Positions 33,916 through 44,283 of a stretch of DNA of 47,287 nt are shown in pieces. Below the pieces are notes generated by a model. That model was given only the letters and a program-made list of their open reading frames with translations. It was not told the DNA's origin and did not search any database. Source of the DNA: an uncultured Lachnospiraceae bacterium (lineage in GTDB: Bacteria > Bacillota > Clostridia > Lachnospirales > Lachnospiraceae); contig CAMWTP010000043.1 of NCBI GenBank assembly GCA_947177165.1, forward strand, positions 1 to 47,287. The letters run 5' to 3'. Positions within the stretch are counted from its first letter, which is position 1. Every line of letters starts with the position of its first letter. Position numbers and translations under genes: made by a program.

Positions 33916-36372
33916 CTAGCCCTCTAACTCTACCTTGTCAAGATGCCAGATCTCATCCACATACTGCTGGATTGTTCTGTCAGAAGTGAACTTGCCGACC
34001 TTTGCCACATTGAGCATAGCACTCTTTGCCCAACCAGCCTTATCCTTGTAGGCTTTCTCCACTCTCTTCTGCGCATCAGCATAAGCGTGGAAATCCTTCA
34101 GGATGAAGTAGCGGTCAGCCTTGTCTGTATCCAGCGTGTTGAGCAGGGAATTGTAAAGGCTTCTGAAAAGCTCCCTGTCATCCGCATATGTGCCGTCCAC
34201 AAGCTGATCGACAACCTTTCTGATCACAGCATCACTGTTGTATATATCCATCGGATTGTAGCCACCATTGTTCTCATAGTTGATAACCTCGTCTGAACTC
34301 AATCCAAAGATAAACGCATGCTCGTTGCCGACTTCCTCAACAATCTCCACGTTTGCGCCGTCCATCGTGCCGAGCGTCAGCGCGCCATTCAGCATAAACT
34401 TCATGTTGCCCGTACCGCTCGCCTCCTTAGAAGCTGTGGAAATCTGCTCGGAAATATCTGCGGCCGCAAAGATCAGCTCGGCATTGGATACCCTGTAATC
34501 CTCGATAAATACTACCTTGATGCGGTTCTTTACAACCGGGTCATTGTTCACTTTGTCCGCCACCGCATTGATCAGCTTGATGGTCAGCTTCGCATTCTTG
34601 TATCCTGCCGCTGCCTTTGCACCGAAGATAAATGTCCTTGGACAGAACTCCATACCCGGATTTGCCTTCATCTCGTTATACAGATGCATCACATGAAGAA
34701 TGTTGAGCAGCTGTCTCTTATACTCGTGAAGTCTCTTAACCTGCACATCGAATATCGAATCGGGATCCACCGTAATACCATTGTGCTCCTGGATATATTT
34801 TGCCAGACGCACCTTGTTCTTGCGCTTGATTTCCATGAACTCTTTCTGTGCCGCGGGATCGTCTGCATATTTTGCAATGCCGTCAATCACAGGAAGATCT
34901 ACAATCCAGTCCTCACCCACCTTGTCTGTAACCCAGTCTGCAAGCAGCGGATTCGCGTGGAGCAGGAAACGCCTCTGCGTGATACCGTTCGTCTTGTTGT
35001 TGAACTTCTGCGGAAACATCTCGTAGAAGTCCCTGAGCTCCTGATTCTTTAGAATCTCTGTGTGAAGCCTTGCAACACCGTTCACACTGTAGCCTGCAAC
35101 GATCGCCATATGTGCCATCTTAACCTGGCCATCTGCAATAATTGCCATTTTCTTGATCTTATCAGCCGGCTCCGGATATCTGTTTACGATGTCGAGGAGG
35201 AATCTGCGGTTGATCTCCTCTATAATCTGGTAAATTCTCGGAAGCAGTCTCTGGAACAGGTCTACCGGCCACTTTTCAAGCGCCTCTGCCATAATGGTAT
35301 GGTTTGTGTATGCACAGGTTCTTGTCGTAATCCTCCATGCCTCATCCCACTCTAAATGGTAATCGTCAAGCAGGATTCTCATCAGCTCTGCAATCGCCAC
35401 GGTCGGGTGTGTATCGTTTAACTGGAATGTAACTTTCTCATAAAACTTATGAATATCGTCATGCTTTGACATGTATTTCTCAATCGCGGTCTGCACAGAC
35501 GCAGAAATAAAGAAATACTGCTGCTTTAAGCGGAGCTCCTTACCGGATATATGGTTGTCATTCGGATAGAGCACCTCGACGATATTTCTGGCAAGATTCG
35601 TCTGCTCCACTGCCTTCTGGTAATCACCCTTGTCAAAAGAGTCCAGACTGAAGCAGTCCATCGGCTCTGCATCCCAGATTCTGAGTGTATTTACAATGCC
35701 GTTTCCGTATCCGACAATCGGAAGATCATAGGGCACTGCCTTGACAGACTGGTAATTCTCCTGATACCAGATCAGTCTGCCGTCCTCCTCCCTGCACGCC
35801 ACGTTTCCGCCGAACTTAATCACCTTTGTATATTCAGGACGTCTCAGCTCAAACGGATTTCCGTCTCTCAGCCAGTTATCGGGAACCTCTCTCTGGAAAC
35901 CGTCCCGGATCTCCTGCTTGAACATACCGTAGCGATAGCGGATACCGCATCCGTATGCAGAATAACCGAGTGTTGCGAGCGAATCAAGGAAACATGCTGC
36001 AAGCCGTCCCAGACCGCCGTTTCCGAGTGCTGCGTCCGGCTCCTGGTCCTCGATCACATTGATGTCGAGTCCAAGCTCCTCCAAAGCTTCTGAAAATTCC
36101 TTGTATGCCATCAGGTTGATCATGTTATTGCCAAGTGCACGCCCCATCAGAAACTCCATGGACATGTAGTACACTGTCTTAGGATCTTTCTCGTCATAAG
36201 CTGCCTGCGTCTTGAGCCAGTGGTCTACGATGTTGTCCTTCACAGCAAAGGCTACCGCCTGGAAAATCTGCTGTTCCGTAGCCTCCTCCAGAGTCTTTCT
36301 GTACAATGTCTTAACATTGTACAGCACACTTCTCTTAAACATTTCTTTGTCAATAATTGGCTTTTTTGGCAT
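33916..36372 (-). CDS. glgP: Glycogen/alpha-glucan phosphorylase
   Basis: Cytoplasmic PLP enzyme (818 residues, the usual length) that releases glucose-1-phosphate from glycogen or maltodextrin. The N-terminal YYMSMEFLMGRALGNNM, the AALGNGGLGRLAACFLDS glucan site, the VQVKRLHEYKRQ helix and the PLP-lysine region EASGTGNMKFMLNGALTLG are all present. I start at MPKKPIIDKEMF, where GGAGAG lies 8 bases before the ATG; the frame upstream to 36489 is not conserved-looking. It follows a coiled-coil protein gene (36529) on the same strand. No glgA, B, C or D gene is in the window. Confidence 0.95.
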   Translation of the reverse strand: MPKKPIIDKEMFKRSVLYNVKTLYRKTLEEATEQQIFQAVAFAVKDNIVDHWLKTQAAYDEKDPKTVYYMSMEFLMGRALGNNMINLMAYKEFSEALEELGLDINVIEDQEPDAALGNGGLGRLAACFLDSLATLGYSAYGCGIRYRYGMFKQEIRDGFQREVPDNWLRDGNPFELRRPEYTKVIKFGGNVACREEDGRLIWYQENYQSVKAVPYDLPIVGYGNGIVNTLRIWDAEPMDCFSLDSFDKGDYQKAVEQTNLARNIVEVLYPNDNHISGKELRLKQQYFFISASVQTAIEKYMSKHDDIHKFYEKVTFQLNDTHPTVAIAELMRILLDDYHLEWDEAWRITTRTCAYTNHTIMAEALEKWPVDLFQRLLPRIYQIIEEINRRFLLDIVNRYPEPADKIKKMAIIADGQVKMAHMAIVAGYSVNGVARLHTEILKNQELRDFYEMFPQKFNNKTNGITQRRFLLHANPLLADWVTDKVGEDWIVDLPVIDGIAKYADDPAAQKEFMEIKRKNKVRLAKYIQEHNGITVDPDSIFDVQVKRLHEYKRQLLNILHVMHLYNEMKANPGMEFCPRTFIFGAKAAAGYKNAKLTIKLINAVADKVNNDPVVKNRIKVVFIEDYRVSNAELIFAAADISEQISTASKEASGTGNMKFMLNGALTLGTMDGANVEIVEEVGNEHAFIFGLSSDEVINYENNGGYNPMDIYNSDAVIRKVVDQLVDGTYADDRELFRSLYNSLLNTLDTDKADRYFILKDFHAYADAQKRVEKAYKDKAGWAKSAMLNVAKVGKFTSDRTIQQYVDEIWHLDKVELEG

Positions 36373-36528
36373 TTCGTTTTCTCTCCTTTTAACCTGTGCC
36401 CCATTTCTTAAAAGTATATCGCCTACTCCCAGGATTTTGAACACGTAATTTTTTAAATTGCTGCTATTTTTTAATAATTCTGCTTTCATCCTTCCTATTA
36501 TAGCATACTATGTCAAATCTTTAAATAA

Positions 36529-37779
36529 TTAATTCATCAATTTGGTATTTTTTTCATATTCTTCCTGCTCCTGCTCGTTCTCCTCGAGCTGTTCGGCTTT
36601 CTTTTCCTCCGCGATCTCCTCCGCTTTTTTCTGCTCCTCGTCCTCGTTTGGACCGGATACAACATCGTTCCGCTTGTCGATTTCCTCCTGCACTCTCTCC
36701 TCCAGCTCCCCGGACGCTTTGTCAATGGTGTCCTGTGATACCTCGTGGAGCGCTGCAGCCGCACCTGCATCCAGAATCGTCTGCTTCGCTCTGTCCACTC
36801 CGTCAAGCGGATTGATTGTGATATGTCTGCTCTCCAGCTCCTTCGCGTCCTGTATCTCCTGATGCCCCTTTCTTCTCAGGTCCATCATCTCTCCATAGTT
36901 TGACATCATCATGTTGCCTGCTCTCGCAATGTGCTCGGACATCAGCTGATTTTTCTCGTCCTCGCTGAGATTCGCTCTGCCAAGTGACTCTGCCGCCAGA
37001 TCCAGCTCCGCCTGTATCTCGTGCATCATCGCGTCTGCCTCGGCCAGTCTGCCGTACCCGCTGTCAAACATGCCATCGATGATTCCCTTTGCCTGAAGCT
37101 CGCGCTTTGCTGCCGATGCGCCGAGCATCGATGCGGATTCCTGGAACTGACCGCCGACGCTGCCCTGACCATCCTCTGTATCTGCCGTGTCATCTTTCGC
37201 GCCCGAACCTTCCGCGCTTTCTTCCTCATCCTTCTCCTCGAGCGTTTTCAGCATCAGATACAAATCTGCATTTTTCCTGTCGATTTCCTCCTGCCCCTTT
37301 GATGCGCCTGCCACACTGCCCGCCGCATCCTCCATGCGCTGCTTATTTTCCTCCTCCTGCCGTGCCTTCAGATCCAGCAGCCGGTTCAAAGCATCCTGCT
37401 TATTCGCAATTGTCTCCTTGTCCTCGCCCGCTGCGTAGGAACTCTTGATCTCACTCATCAGATTTGAGATTTCACTCAGCGTGTCGGACTGTTCACTCCT
37501 GTTCATCTCATCCTGTTTCTGCTGCCGGAGCAGGAGCCTCTCTGCGCTGGCGGCGGTAAAGCTCTTTGGCTCTGACGCCTTCATCTGATCACTCAGTTTT
37601 CTGCCCTCACGCGAGATTGTCACCCTGCACTGCGGCCCAAACATATTACCCGTATTTGCCTGTGCAGCGCTTGCACGAAGCTGACCGGGCAGATTGTTAT
37701 TGCCAGTCCGCATGTCAATATTCACACTTCTGTTTAAATTGTGAAATCCATTTAACATTTGTATCGTATTCATCTGCAT
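36529..37779 (-). CDS. Coiled-coil protein of unknown function
   Basis: Unrecognised 416-residue protein, strongly acidic and helical. The N-terminus (MQMNTIQMLNGFHNLNRS, then GPQCRVTISREGRKLSDQ) has a motif similar to the VxISxEGxxLS segments at the start of several Lachnospiraceae proteins. About 105-185 and the last 80 residues are heptad-like, rich in Glu, Lys and Gln, and predict coiled coils. There is no signal peptide or membrane segment. AGGAGGG lies 7 bases before the ATG at 37779. It directly precedes glgP (157-base gap), so a link with glycogen metabolism is possible but unproven. Confidence 0.65.
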   Translation of the reverse strand: MQMNTIQMLNGFHNLNRSVNIDMRTGNNNLPGQLRASAAQANTGNMFGPQCRVTISREGRKLSDQMKASEPKSFTAASAERLLLRQQKQDEMNRSEQSDTLSEISNLMSEIKSSYAAGEDKETIANKQDALNRLLDLKARQEEENKQRMEDAAGSVAGASKGQEEIDRKNADLYLMLKTLEEKDEEESAEGSGAKDDTADTEDGQGSVGGQFQESASMLGASAAKRELQAKGIIDGMFDSGYGRLAEADAMMHEIQAELDLAAESLGRANLSEDEKNQLMSEHIARAGNMMMSNYGEMMDLRRKGHQEIQDAKELESRHITINPLDGVDRAKQTILDAGAAAALHEVSQDTIDKASGELEERVQEEIDKRNDVVSGPNEDEEQKKAEEIAEEKKAEQLEENEQEQEEYEKNTKLMN

Positions 37780-37962
37780 AAAATCACCCTCCTGGTAAAC
37801 GTTCTCATGCGCAGTCTGCATCATTGCAAACTGCATAAACATCCCTGTTATCACGCTCTCTCATTTCATCAAGAAATCCCCAAAACCGGAAGCCCGTTAC
37901 GATTCCCCAGGATTTCTCTGACAACACATTTTATCTATATATCGGCAGATTGAACAATTCCT

Positions 37963-39444
37963 TTAACTTGTGGCCTTTCCTTTTTCATGCAAAAGTCCCA
38001 TTTTGAGCTCATAGTAATCGGGCGTCATGTCCATATAATGTACATGCGGATTGTTGAACCGCTGCTCCTCCTCCCAGATCTCCTCGCTGAGCTGTTTCTT
38101 GACATACGACCGGATTTCCTCCAGTGCCGGAAGCTCGTACACTCTTTTGCCGTTTTCAAACACCTTTACCTGCAAAGGTTTCGCGGTGCAATTGGTAAAC
38201 TTCAGATTTCTCCATGGCATCTGCGGGTCCACAAAACGAAACTCCCCGCTCATGTCGATCTCCTCGTCCGCCTTTGCGATCAGGTCCGCCTTCGCCTTGC
38301 CATTCTGGTCATAGATCCGATACACCTTTTTCAGCCCCGGATTGGTGATCTTTTCCACTGTACCGGATATCTTGATACGCGGCACAAACACACCGTTTTC
38401 CTCAACCGCCGCAATCTTGTACACTGCGCCGAGCAGCGCCAGTGTGTCGTCGGAATAGTCGCTCGTGGCGCCCGTGATCAGGCGCTCGCCCACACCGTAA
38501 CCGTCTATGCACGCTTTCTGTATATTTAAGGACGATATCGTGTGCTCGTCAAGGCTGTTTGATACGATTATCCTGCAGTCTGTGAGCCCCTCCTCGTCCA
38601 GCATTTTCCTGACTTTTGACGACTGGTACGCCAGATCGCCGCTGTCGATGCGGACCCCCTTAAGCCGCTTGCCCATAGGCTCCAGCACCTCATGCGCCAC
38701 GCGGACTGCATTCGGGATTCCCGACTGGATTGTGTCATAAGTATCAACCAGCAGAACTGTATTATCCGGGTAATTGACCGCATAGTTTTTAAACGCCTCA
38801 TACTCATCCTTATAGTACATGACCCAGCTGTGCGCCATCGTTCCGCTCACGGGAATGCCAAACATCTGCCCCGCAAGCACTGTCGCAGTCCCTGCTGCAC
38901 CGCCGATATAAGAAGCGCGCGCACCGTAAACAGCGGCGTCCATGTTGTGCGCACGTCTCGCGCCGAAGTCTGACACCATCCTCCCCTCTGCCGCCCGCAC
39001 AATGCGCGCCGTCTTGGTCGCCACCAACGACTGGTGATTGATCTGCGTCAGAATCGCTGTCTCGACAAGCTGCGCGTCAATGAGCGGCGCAACCACAGTG
39101 ATGACCGGCTCATTGGGATACATGATCGTCCCCTCAGGAAATGCGTAGATGTCCCCCTGAAACCGAAACTCTTTCAGATAGCTCAAAAAAGCATCTGTGA
39201 ATGTGTTGAGGGAGCGCAGATATGCGATATCCTCATCCGAAAAGTGCAGATTCTCCACATACTCCACAATCTGCTCCAGTCCCGCAAAGATGGTAAATCC
39301 GCCCCTGTCGGGATTTTTCCTGTAAAAAACGTCAAATGCGACTCTCGTCTCCATATCTCCGTCATTGAAATAACCGTTTGCCATCGTCAGCTCATACAAA
39401 TCCATGACCATGGTCAAATTTCTTTGATCTGCCTGCTTCATCAT
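37963..39444 (-). CDS. pncB: Nicotinate phosphoribosyltransferase
   Basis: Cytoplasmic enzyme (493 residues) that joins nicotinate to PRPP, giving nicotinate mononucleotide for NAD salvage. NLTMVMDLYELTMANGYF is the family's start, FARRAHN-like DFGARRAHNMDAAVYGARAS holds the active-site His region, and VRIDSGDLAYQSSKVRKM and IIVSNSLDEHTISSL bind the phosphate and ribose. AAAGGA lies 9-10 bases before the ATG. It has its own promoter (39564-39593) and a 110-base leader with an inverted repeat. It belongs to the larger, NAPRT-like class of about 490 residues. Confidence 0.95.
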   Translation of the reverse strand: MMKQADQRNLTMVMDLYELTMANGYFNDGDMETRVAFDVFYRKNPDRGGFTIFAGLEQIVEYVENLHFSDEDIAYLRSLNTFTDAFLSYLKEFRFQGDIYAFPEGTIMYPNEPVITVVAPLIDAQLVETAILTQINHQSLVATKTARIVRAAEGRMVSDFGARRAHNMDAAVYGARASYIGGAAGTATVLAGQMFGIPVSGTMAHSWVMYYKDEYEAFKNYAVNYPDNTVLLVDTYDTIQSGIPNAVRVAHEVLEPMGKRLKGVRIDSGDLAYQSSKVRKMLDEEGLTDCRIIVSNSLDEHTISSLNIQKACIDGYGVGERLITGATSDYSDDTLALLGAVYKIAAVEENGVFVPRIKISGTVEKITNPGLKKVYRIYDQNGKAKADLIAKADEEIDMSGEFRFVDPQMPWRNLKFTNCTAKPLQVKVFENGKRVYELPALEEIRSYVKKQLSEEIWEEEQRFNNPHVHYMDMTPDYYELKMGLLHEKGKATS

Positions 39445-39480
39445 ACCGGTATGTCCTTTCTACCTTCTACATATTTGTCA

Positions 39481-39544
39481 GGAACTGCGTCCATACTGCC
39501 TGTGCTTCCTGTATCTTTCATTCTGCGCAGTTCCCTGCACACTG
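39481..39544 (-). promoter_or_regulatory. Structured leader of pncB
   Basis: GGAACTGCG (39481-39489) and CGCAGTTCC (39536-39544) are perfect 9-base arms enclosing 46 bases, just downstream of the predicted start of transcription. The RNA would fold into one long-armed structure ahead of the ribosome binding site. It does not match the NAD riboswitch patterns I know, but it may be regulatory. Confidence 0.4.
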
Positions 39545-39563
39545 CTTGTATCTATCATATGCC

Positions 39564-39593
39564 TTTTCTATGTATATTGGCAAGAAATTTTTC
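39564..39593 (-). promoter_or_regulatory. pncB promoter
   Basis: On the minus strand TTGCCA (39588-39593) and TATGAT (39564-39569) are 18 bases apart, a good vegetative promoter about 120 bases before pncB. Confidence 0.6.
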
Positions 39594-39736
39594 CTGAATT
39601 TGCTATAAATATCCTGCTGCTGTCCGGGGCACATCTGATTTTGACACAATTGTGGTTATCGATGGCATAAACAGCATCCCGTATCATATCTGGAATTTTT
39701 TATCAATTTTTCGTCATCTTTTTATCATCATTTCTC

Positions 39737-39765
39737 TTGCACCCCAAATCCGAATGTGCTATGCT
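39737..39765 (+). promoter_or_regulatory. Promoter of the flagellin gene
   Basis: TTGCAC (39737-39742) and TATGCT (39760-39765), 17 bases apart, lie about 60 bases before the flagellin ATG. No sigma-28 motif (TAAA with GCCGATAA) is seen, which is unusual for a flagellin. Confidence 0.5.
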
Positions 39766-39823
39766 AAATTTGTAAAAGTAGGTAATTATTTCAATAGTGA
39801 TTCACAGGAAAGGGGGAATACTT

Positions 39824-40972
39824 ATGCGAATCTCACCGATGTCTTATATAGCAAGACAGAACAACCGCAACTTAGCCCGTTCTTTCAAGAAGCTTGCCAG
39901 CGGAAAACGTATCAATTCCGCTGCCGACGATGCCACAGGACTTGCCATCGCCCAAAAGCTCTTAAAACAGACGAACGGCTTAAGTGCAGGTGTATACAAT
40001 GCACAGACTTCCCAGAATATGATCAATGTTGCCGAGGGCGCAATGAGTTCTGTGTCCGACATGCTTCAGCGTGTAAACGAGCTCAGCGTACAGGCGGCAA
40101 ACGGTACCAATTCCTCTTCTGACAGAGGCGCTATCCAGGCGGAGATTGATCAGCTTACCCAGGAGATCGACCGCGTATCAGCAACCACCAAATTCAACGA
40201 GTCCTATCTGTTAAAGGGAGGCTCCGGCAGAAGCTCTGTCCCTGTAAGCGCGCGCGATGCCGGCATCATGGGCACCCTGACGCAGAACAGCACGACAGCC
40301 ACTTTCACGATGGACGCCCTGAAAACAGGGGATACGATCAAGATTGGCGGAACAGACTATACGATCGGCGATAAGGACGACGAGACAAATCCGAATCTGA
40401 TCACAGCAGATACAGCATACTCCAAGATTCAGGAGCAGCTCGCAGCCGCAAGCAGTGTCGGTGCCACGACAGCCGCAACTGTTTCTACTGCTGCAGCCGA
40501 TCCGAACGATGCATCGAAAGTGCAGTTTACGATCAGCAAGGGCAGCGTTGACCGGCCAGACAGCTTCTCCACCTCACTTCAGGTAGGTGCGGAATCGGAT
40601 ATGGCAAACAAGATTTCTGTCAATATTGATGCATTGAACGCCGCGGGAATCGGTATTAAGGGGCTGAATGTAGCTGACAGAACCGGAATGGCAGCCACCA
40701 ATGCGCTCGACGCCATCTCTGATGCCCTGGCAAAAGTTTCCGCACAGCGCTCGTCACTCGGCGCTGCGTCCAACAGGTTAGACCACACGATTGCTTACGG
40801 CAACAACGCGATCTATAACCTGACCGCATCGCACAGCCGCATCGAAGATACCGACTACGGTACAGGCGTGACAGAACTCAAGAAAAATCAGCTTCTGAAT
40901 ACTTACAGTATCATGATGCAGCGCAAGTACATGGAAAATCAAAGCGGACGCGTAAAACAGTTTTTTAATTGA
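39824..40972 (+). CDS. Flagellin family protein with atypical ends
   Basis: Flagellar filament protein of 382 residues. The N-terminal D0/D1 region is clear (RSFKKLASGKRINSAADD, then ATGLAIAQKLLKQTNGLS and MINVAEGAMSSVSDMLQRVN), a variable middle (about 150-285) holds short Thr-rich repeats, and the C-terminal D1 helix resumes with ASNRLDHTIAYGNNAIYNLT. The last 30 residues end LLNTYSIMMQRKYMENQSG, quite unlike the usual ILAQAGQAMLAQANQ ending. The start MRISPMSYIARQNNRN also differs from MRINTN-type starts. AAGGGGG lies before the ATG at 39824. It is not beside other flagellar genes. It may be a minor or capping flagellin. Confidence 0.85.
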   Translation: MRISPMSYIARQNNRNLARSFKKLASGKRINSAADDATGLAIAQKLLKQTNGLSAGVYNAQTSQNMINVAEGAMSSVSDMLQRVNELSVQAANGTNSSSDRGAIQAEIDQLTQEIDRVSATTKFNESYLLKGGSGRSSVPVSARDAGIMGTLTQNSTTATFTMDALKTGDTIKIGGTDYTIGDKDDETNPNLITADTAYSKIQEQLAAASSVGATTAATVSTAAADPNDASKVQFTISKGSVDRPDSFSTSLQVGAESDMANKISVNIDALNAAGIGIKGLNVADRTGMAATNALDAISDALAKVSAQRSSLGAASNRLDHTIAYGNNAIYNLTASHSRIEDTDYGTGVTELKKNQLLNTYSIMMQRKYMENQSGRVKQFFN

Positions 40973-40985
40973 TTGATGTGCACCT

Positions 40986-41012
40986 AAAAAGGAACCCTCC
41001 GGGTTCCTTTTT
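40986..41012. terminator. Bidirectional terminator between flagellin and glpK
   Basis: AAAAAGGAACCC (40986-40997) pairs with GGGTTCCTTTTT (41001-41012), 12 bp with loop TCC and T-runs on both strands. Confidence 0.9.
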
Positions 41013-41022
41013 GATTTGATGA

Positions 41023-42570
<1,548 letters not shown>

Positions 42571-42635
42571 TCAAGAACATGTTTACAAAGTCAACGAACA
42601 GTTCCTTAGGTACACAATCCTGAGCAGGGAAGTAT

Positions 42636-44198
42636 TTATGCAATAATCGCCTTCAGGAAATGTGCTGACTGCCCGATGCCTGCCAGCTGGTCCAAGTCCC
42701 CGAAATGCTCAATCGACAGATACCCGCGATAGTTGTCTTCTCTCAGTTTTCTGACTAGCTGCGCGACTGGAATATATCCGCTTCCTGTCGGAACAGATTT
42801 GAGGCCATTGCCCTCGCTCCCCCTGTCCTTGCAATGTACATGTACGATATAATGTTTCAAGTGCTCATAGGCCTCCATCACATTCTCATAGCCAAACGCA
42901 AAATTTCCCATGTCAAATGTGCATCTCAAATCAGGAACACTTCTCATAAACCAGAGCAGCTCATTCATCCGCGCGCATGGAGACCTGTTGTCATCAAAGT
43001 CCTCGAGCGTCACTTCCACTCCGAGCGTTTTCGCGTACTGCGTCAGTTCCGTCAGCGCCTCTTTCATCGACTGAATGCACAGGTTCTGCTCCATAAACCG
43101 CTCCACGGCAAAATAATCGCCGCTCACGCGGTGAAGCGCTTTCGCCTCCTCCGCGTCCAAAAATCCCGGCACGATCAGAACCTGTTTTACCCCAAGCTTA
43201 TGCGCCATATCGATCTGATCTTTTCCGACACGGATATCAGCGCTGTTTCTCAGATCATAAAACTGATAGATACCTGCCACTTCCATATAATGATACCGAA
43301 GTGCCTCCTCAATCCGGTCGTAGTCCGCACAGAGCCGCCTGTACTCAATGTCAATACCGCGTATTCCAAAATCACTGCAGCATCCCATAATCTGATTCAG
43401 CGACTTGTCCCCCTGCGACTGATTAACCGCCTGTATAATATGGTCATAAAATACAGACAGCTTAATCGGGTTTGCATACTCTTCCTCCAGCGTCACCTTC
43501 ACCGCGGTGCAGTCAAGCGGCCTTTGCTGTCTCTTGACTTCCGAGCACCAGTGAACCGCATTGGTAAGAATCCTCTGAATCTCCGGCATATGATAAATCG
43601 GATACTCCTCATGTCCCGGCTGAAAATAAAAGATTCTGCCCTGCCCCCTCTGAAAAGTGCAGCCGCTTCGAAAGACCTCGCCGCCAGCAAACCAGCCTGT
43701 GAACACCACATCATCCGGTTTTGGAATGTCAAAATACTCCCCGTACATTTCCTCAATCGGAATATCAAAATTCGCCGGCACTCCCTGTGCAATCGGATGA
43801 TACGGCGCTGTCACAAACAGTCGCTCGCGATCCCCATGTCTCCAGCGAAGTGTCATGGCTGTCCCCATGAGCAGACGCATAATCTTCGCCAAATGTGCAG
43901 AGTGAAGCGCAATCAGCCCCATGCCCTGCAGCACATGGCGCCGCACGCGCTCAGCTACCTTATCGGAGAACTCGTGGTGTGCCATGTGCCCCCAGTAAAT
44001 CAGCACATCTGTGTCCGCAAGAACCGCCTCGGTCAGACCATGCTCCGGTTCCTCCAAGGTGGCTGTGCGCACAAAAATATTTTTATCCTCTTTCAGAAAA
44101 CCTGCAATGCAGCCGTGAATTCCATGCGGATAAATCCGTCTCACTTCCTCCTGTCTCTGCTCATGCAGATTCTCATTCCATACAGTTACTTTGATCAT
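42636..44198 (-). CDS. ThuA domain fused to a sugar isomerase/epimerase TIM barrel
   Basis: Two-domain cytoplasmic protein of 520 residues. Residues 1-225 match ThuA (trehalose-utilisation family, class I glutamine amidotransferase-like fold): [34 protein letters not shown] and [14 protein letters not shown]. Residues about 240-520 are an AP-endonuclease-2/xylose isomerase-like TIM barrel with likely metal ligands Glu399 (TLEDFDD), Asp429 (CTFDMGN), His455 (VHVHCKD) and Glu497 (LSIEHFGD). Both families are often encoded separately in loci for 3-keto sugars or inositol-like compounds. The fusion suggests two consecutive steps on one sugar. CGGGAGGGGAA lies before the ATG at 44198. It is between glpK and a DUF5688-like gene on the same strand. 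Confidence 0.85.
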   Translation of the reverse strand: MIKVTVWNENLHEQRQEEVRRIYPHGIHGCIAGFLKEDKNIFVRTATLEEPEHGLTEAVLADTDVLIYWGHMAHHEFSDKVAERVRRHVLQGMGLIALHSAHLAKIMRLLMGTAMTLRWRHGDRERLFVTAPYHPIAQGVPANFDIPIEEMYGEYFDIPKPDDVVFTGWFAGGEVFRSGCTFQRGQGRIFYFQPGHEEYPIYHMPEIQRILTNAVHWCSEVKRQQRPLDCTAVKVTLEEEYANPIKLSVFYDHIIQAVNQSQGDKSLNQIMGCCSDFGIRGIDIEYRRLCADYDRIEEALRYHYMEVAGIYQFYDLRNSADIRVGKDQIDMAHKLGVKQVLIVPGFLDAEEAKALHRVSGDYFAVERFMEQNLCIQSMKEALTELTQYAKTLGVEVTLEDFDDNRSPCARMNELLWFMRSVPDLRCTFDMGNFAFGYENVMEAYEHLKHYIVHVHCKDRGSEGNGLKSVPTGSGYIPVAQLVRKLREDNYRGYLSIEHFGDLDQLAGIGQSAHFLKAIIA

Positions 44199-44216
44199 CG
44201 TTCCCCTCCCGCCTTA

Positions 44217-44273
44217 AGGAACTGTTCCGAAACAGGCAAGTCAAGATGTTCAGGTAATTTTTCGACAGTTCCT
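44217..44273. repeat. Inverted repeat between the ThuA-fusion and DUF5688-like genes
   Basis: AGGAACTGT (44217-44225) and ACAGTTCCT (44265-44273) are perfect 9-base arms, extended by CGAAA..TTTCG inside. TAAGGAACTGTTC at 44215-44227 also recurs in opposite orientation at 42596-42608, so the motif flanks the ThuA-fusion gene on both sides. It may be an RNA processing or attenuation site within the operon, or an operator. Confidence 0.4.
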
Positions 44274-44283
44274 GATAAGTCTG

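Noticed and set aside
39445..39823. A sigma-28 promoter for the flagellin gene
   Set aside because: No TAAA plus GCCGATAA pair at suitable spacing; a vegetative-type pair fits better.
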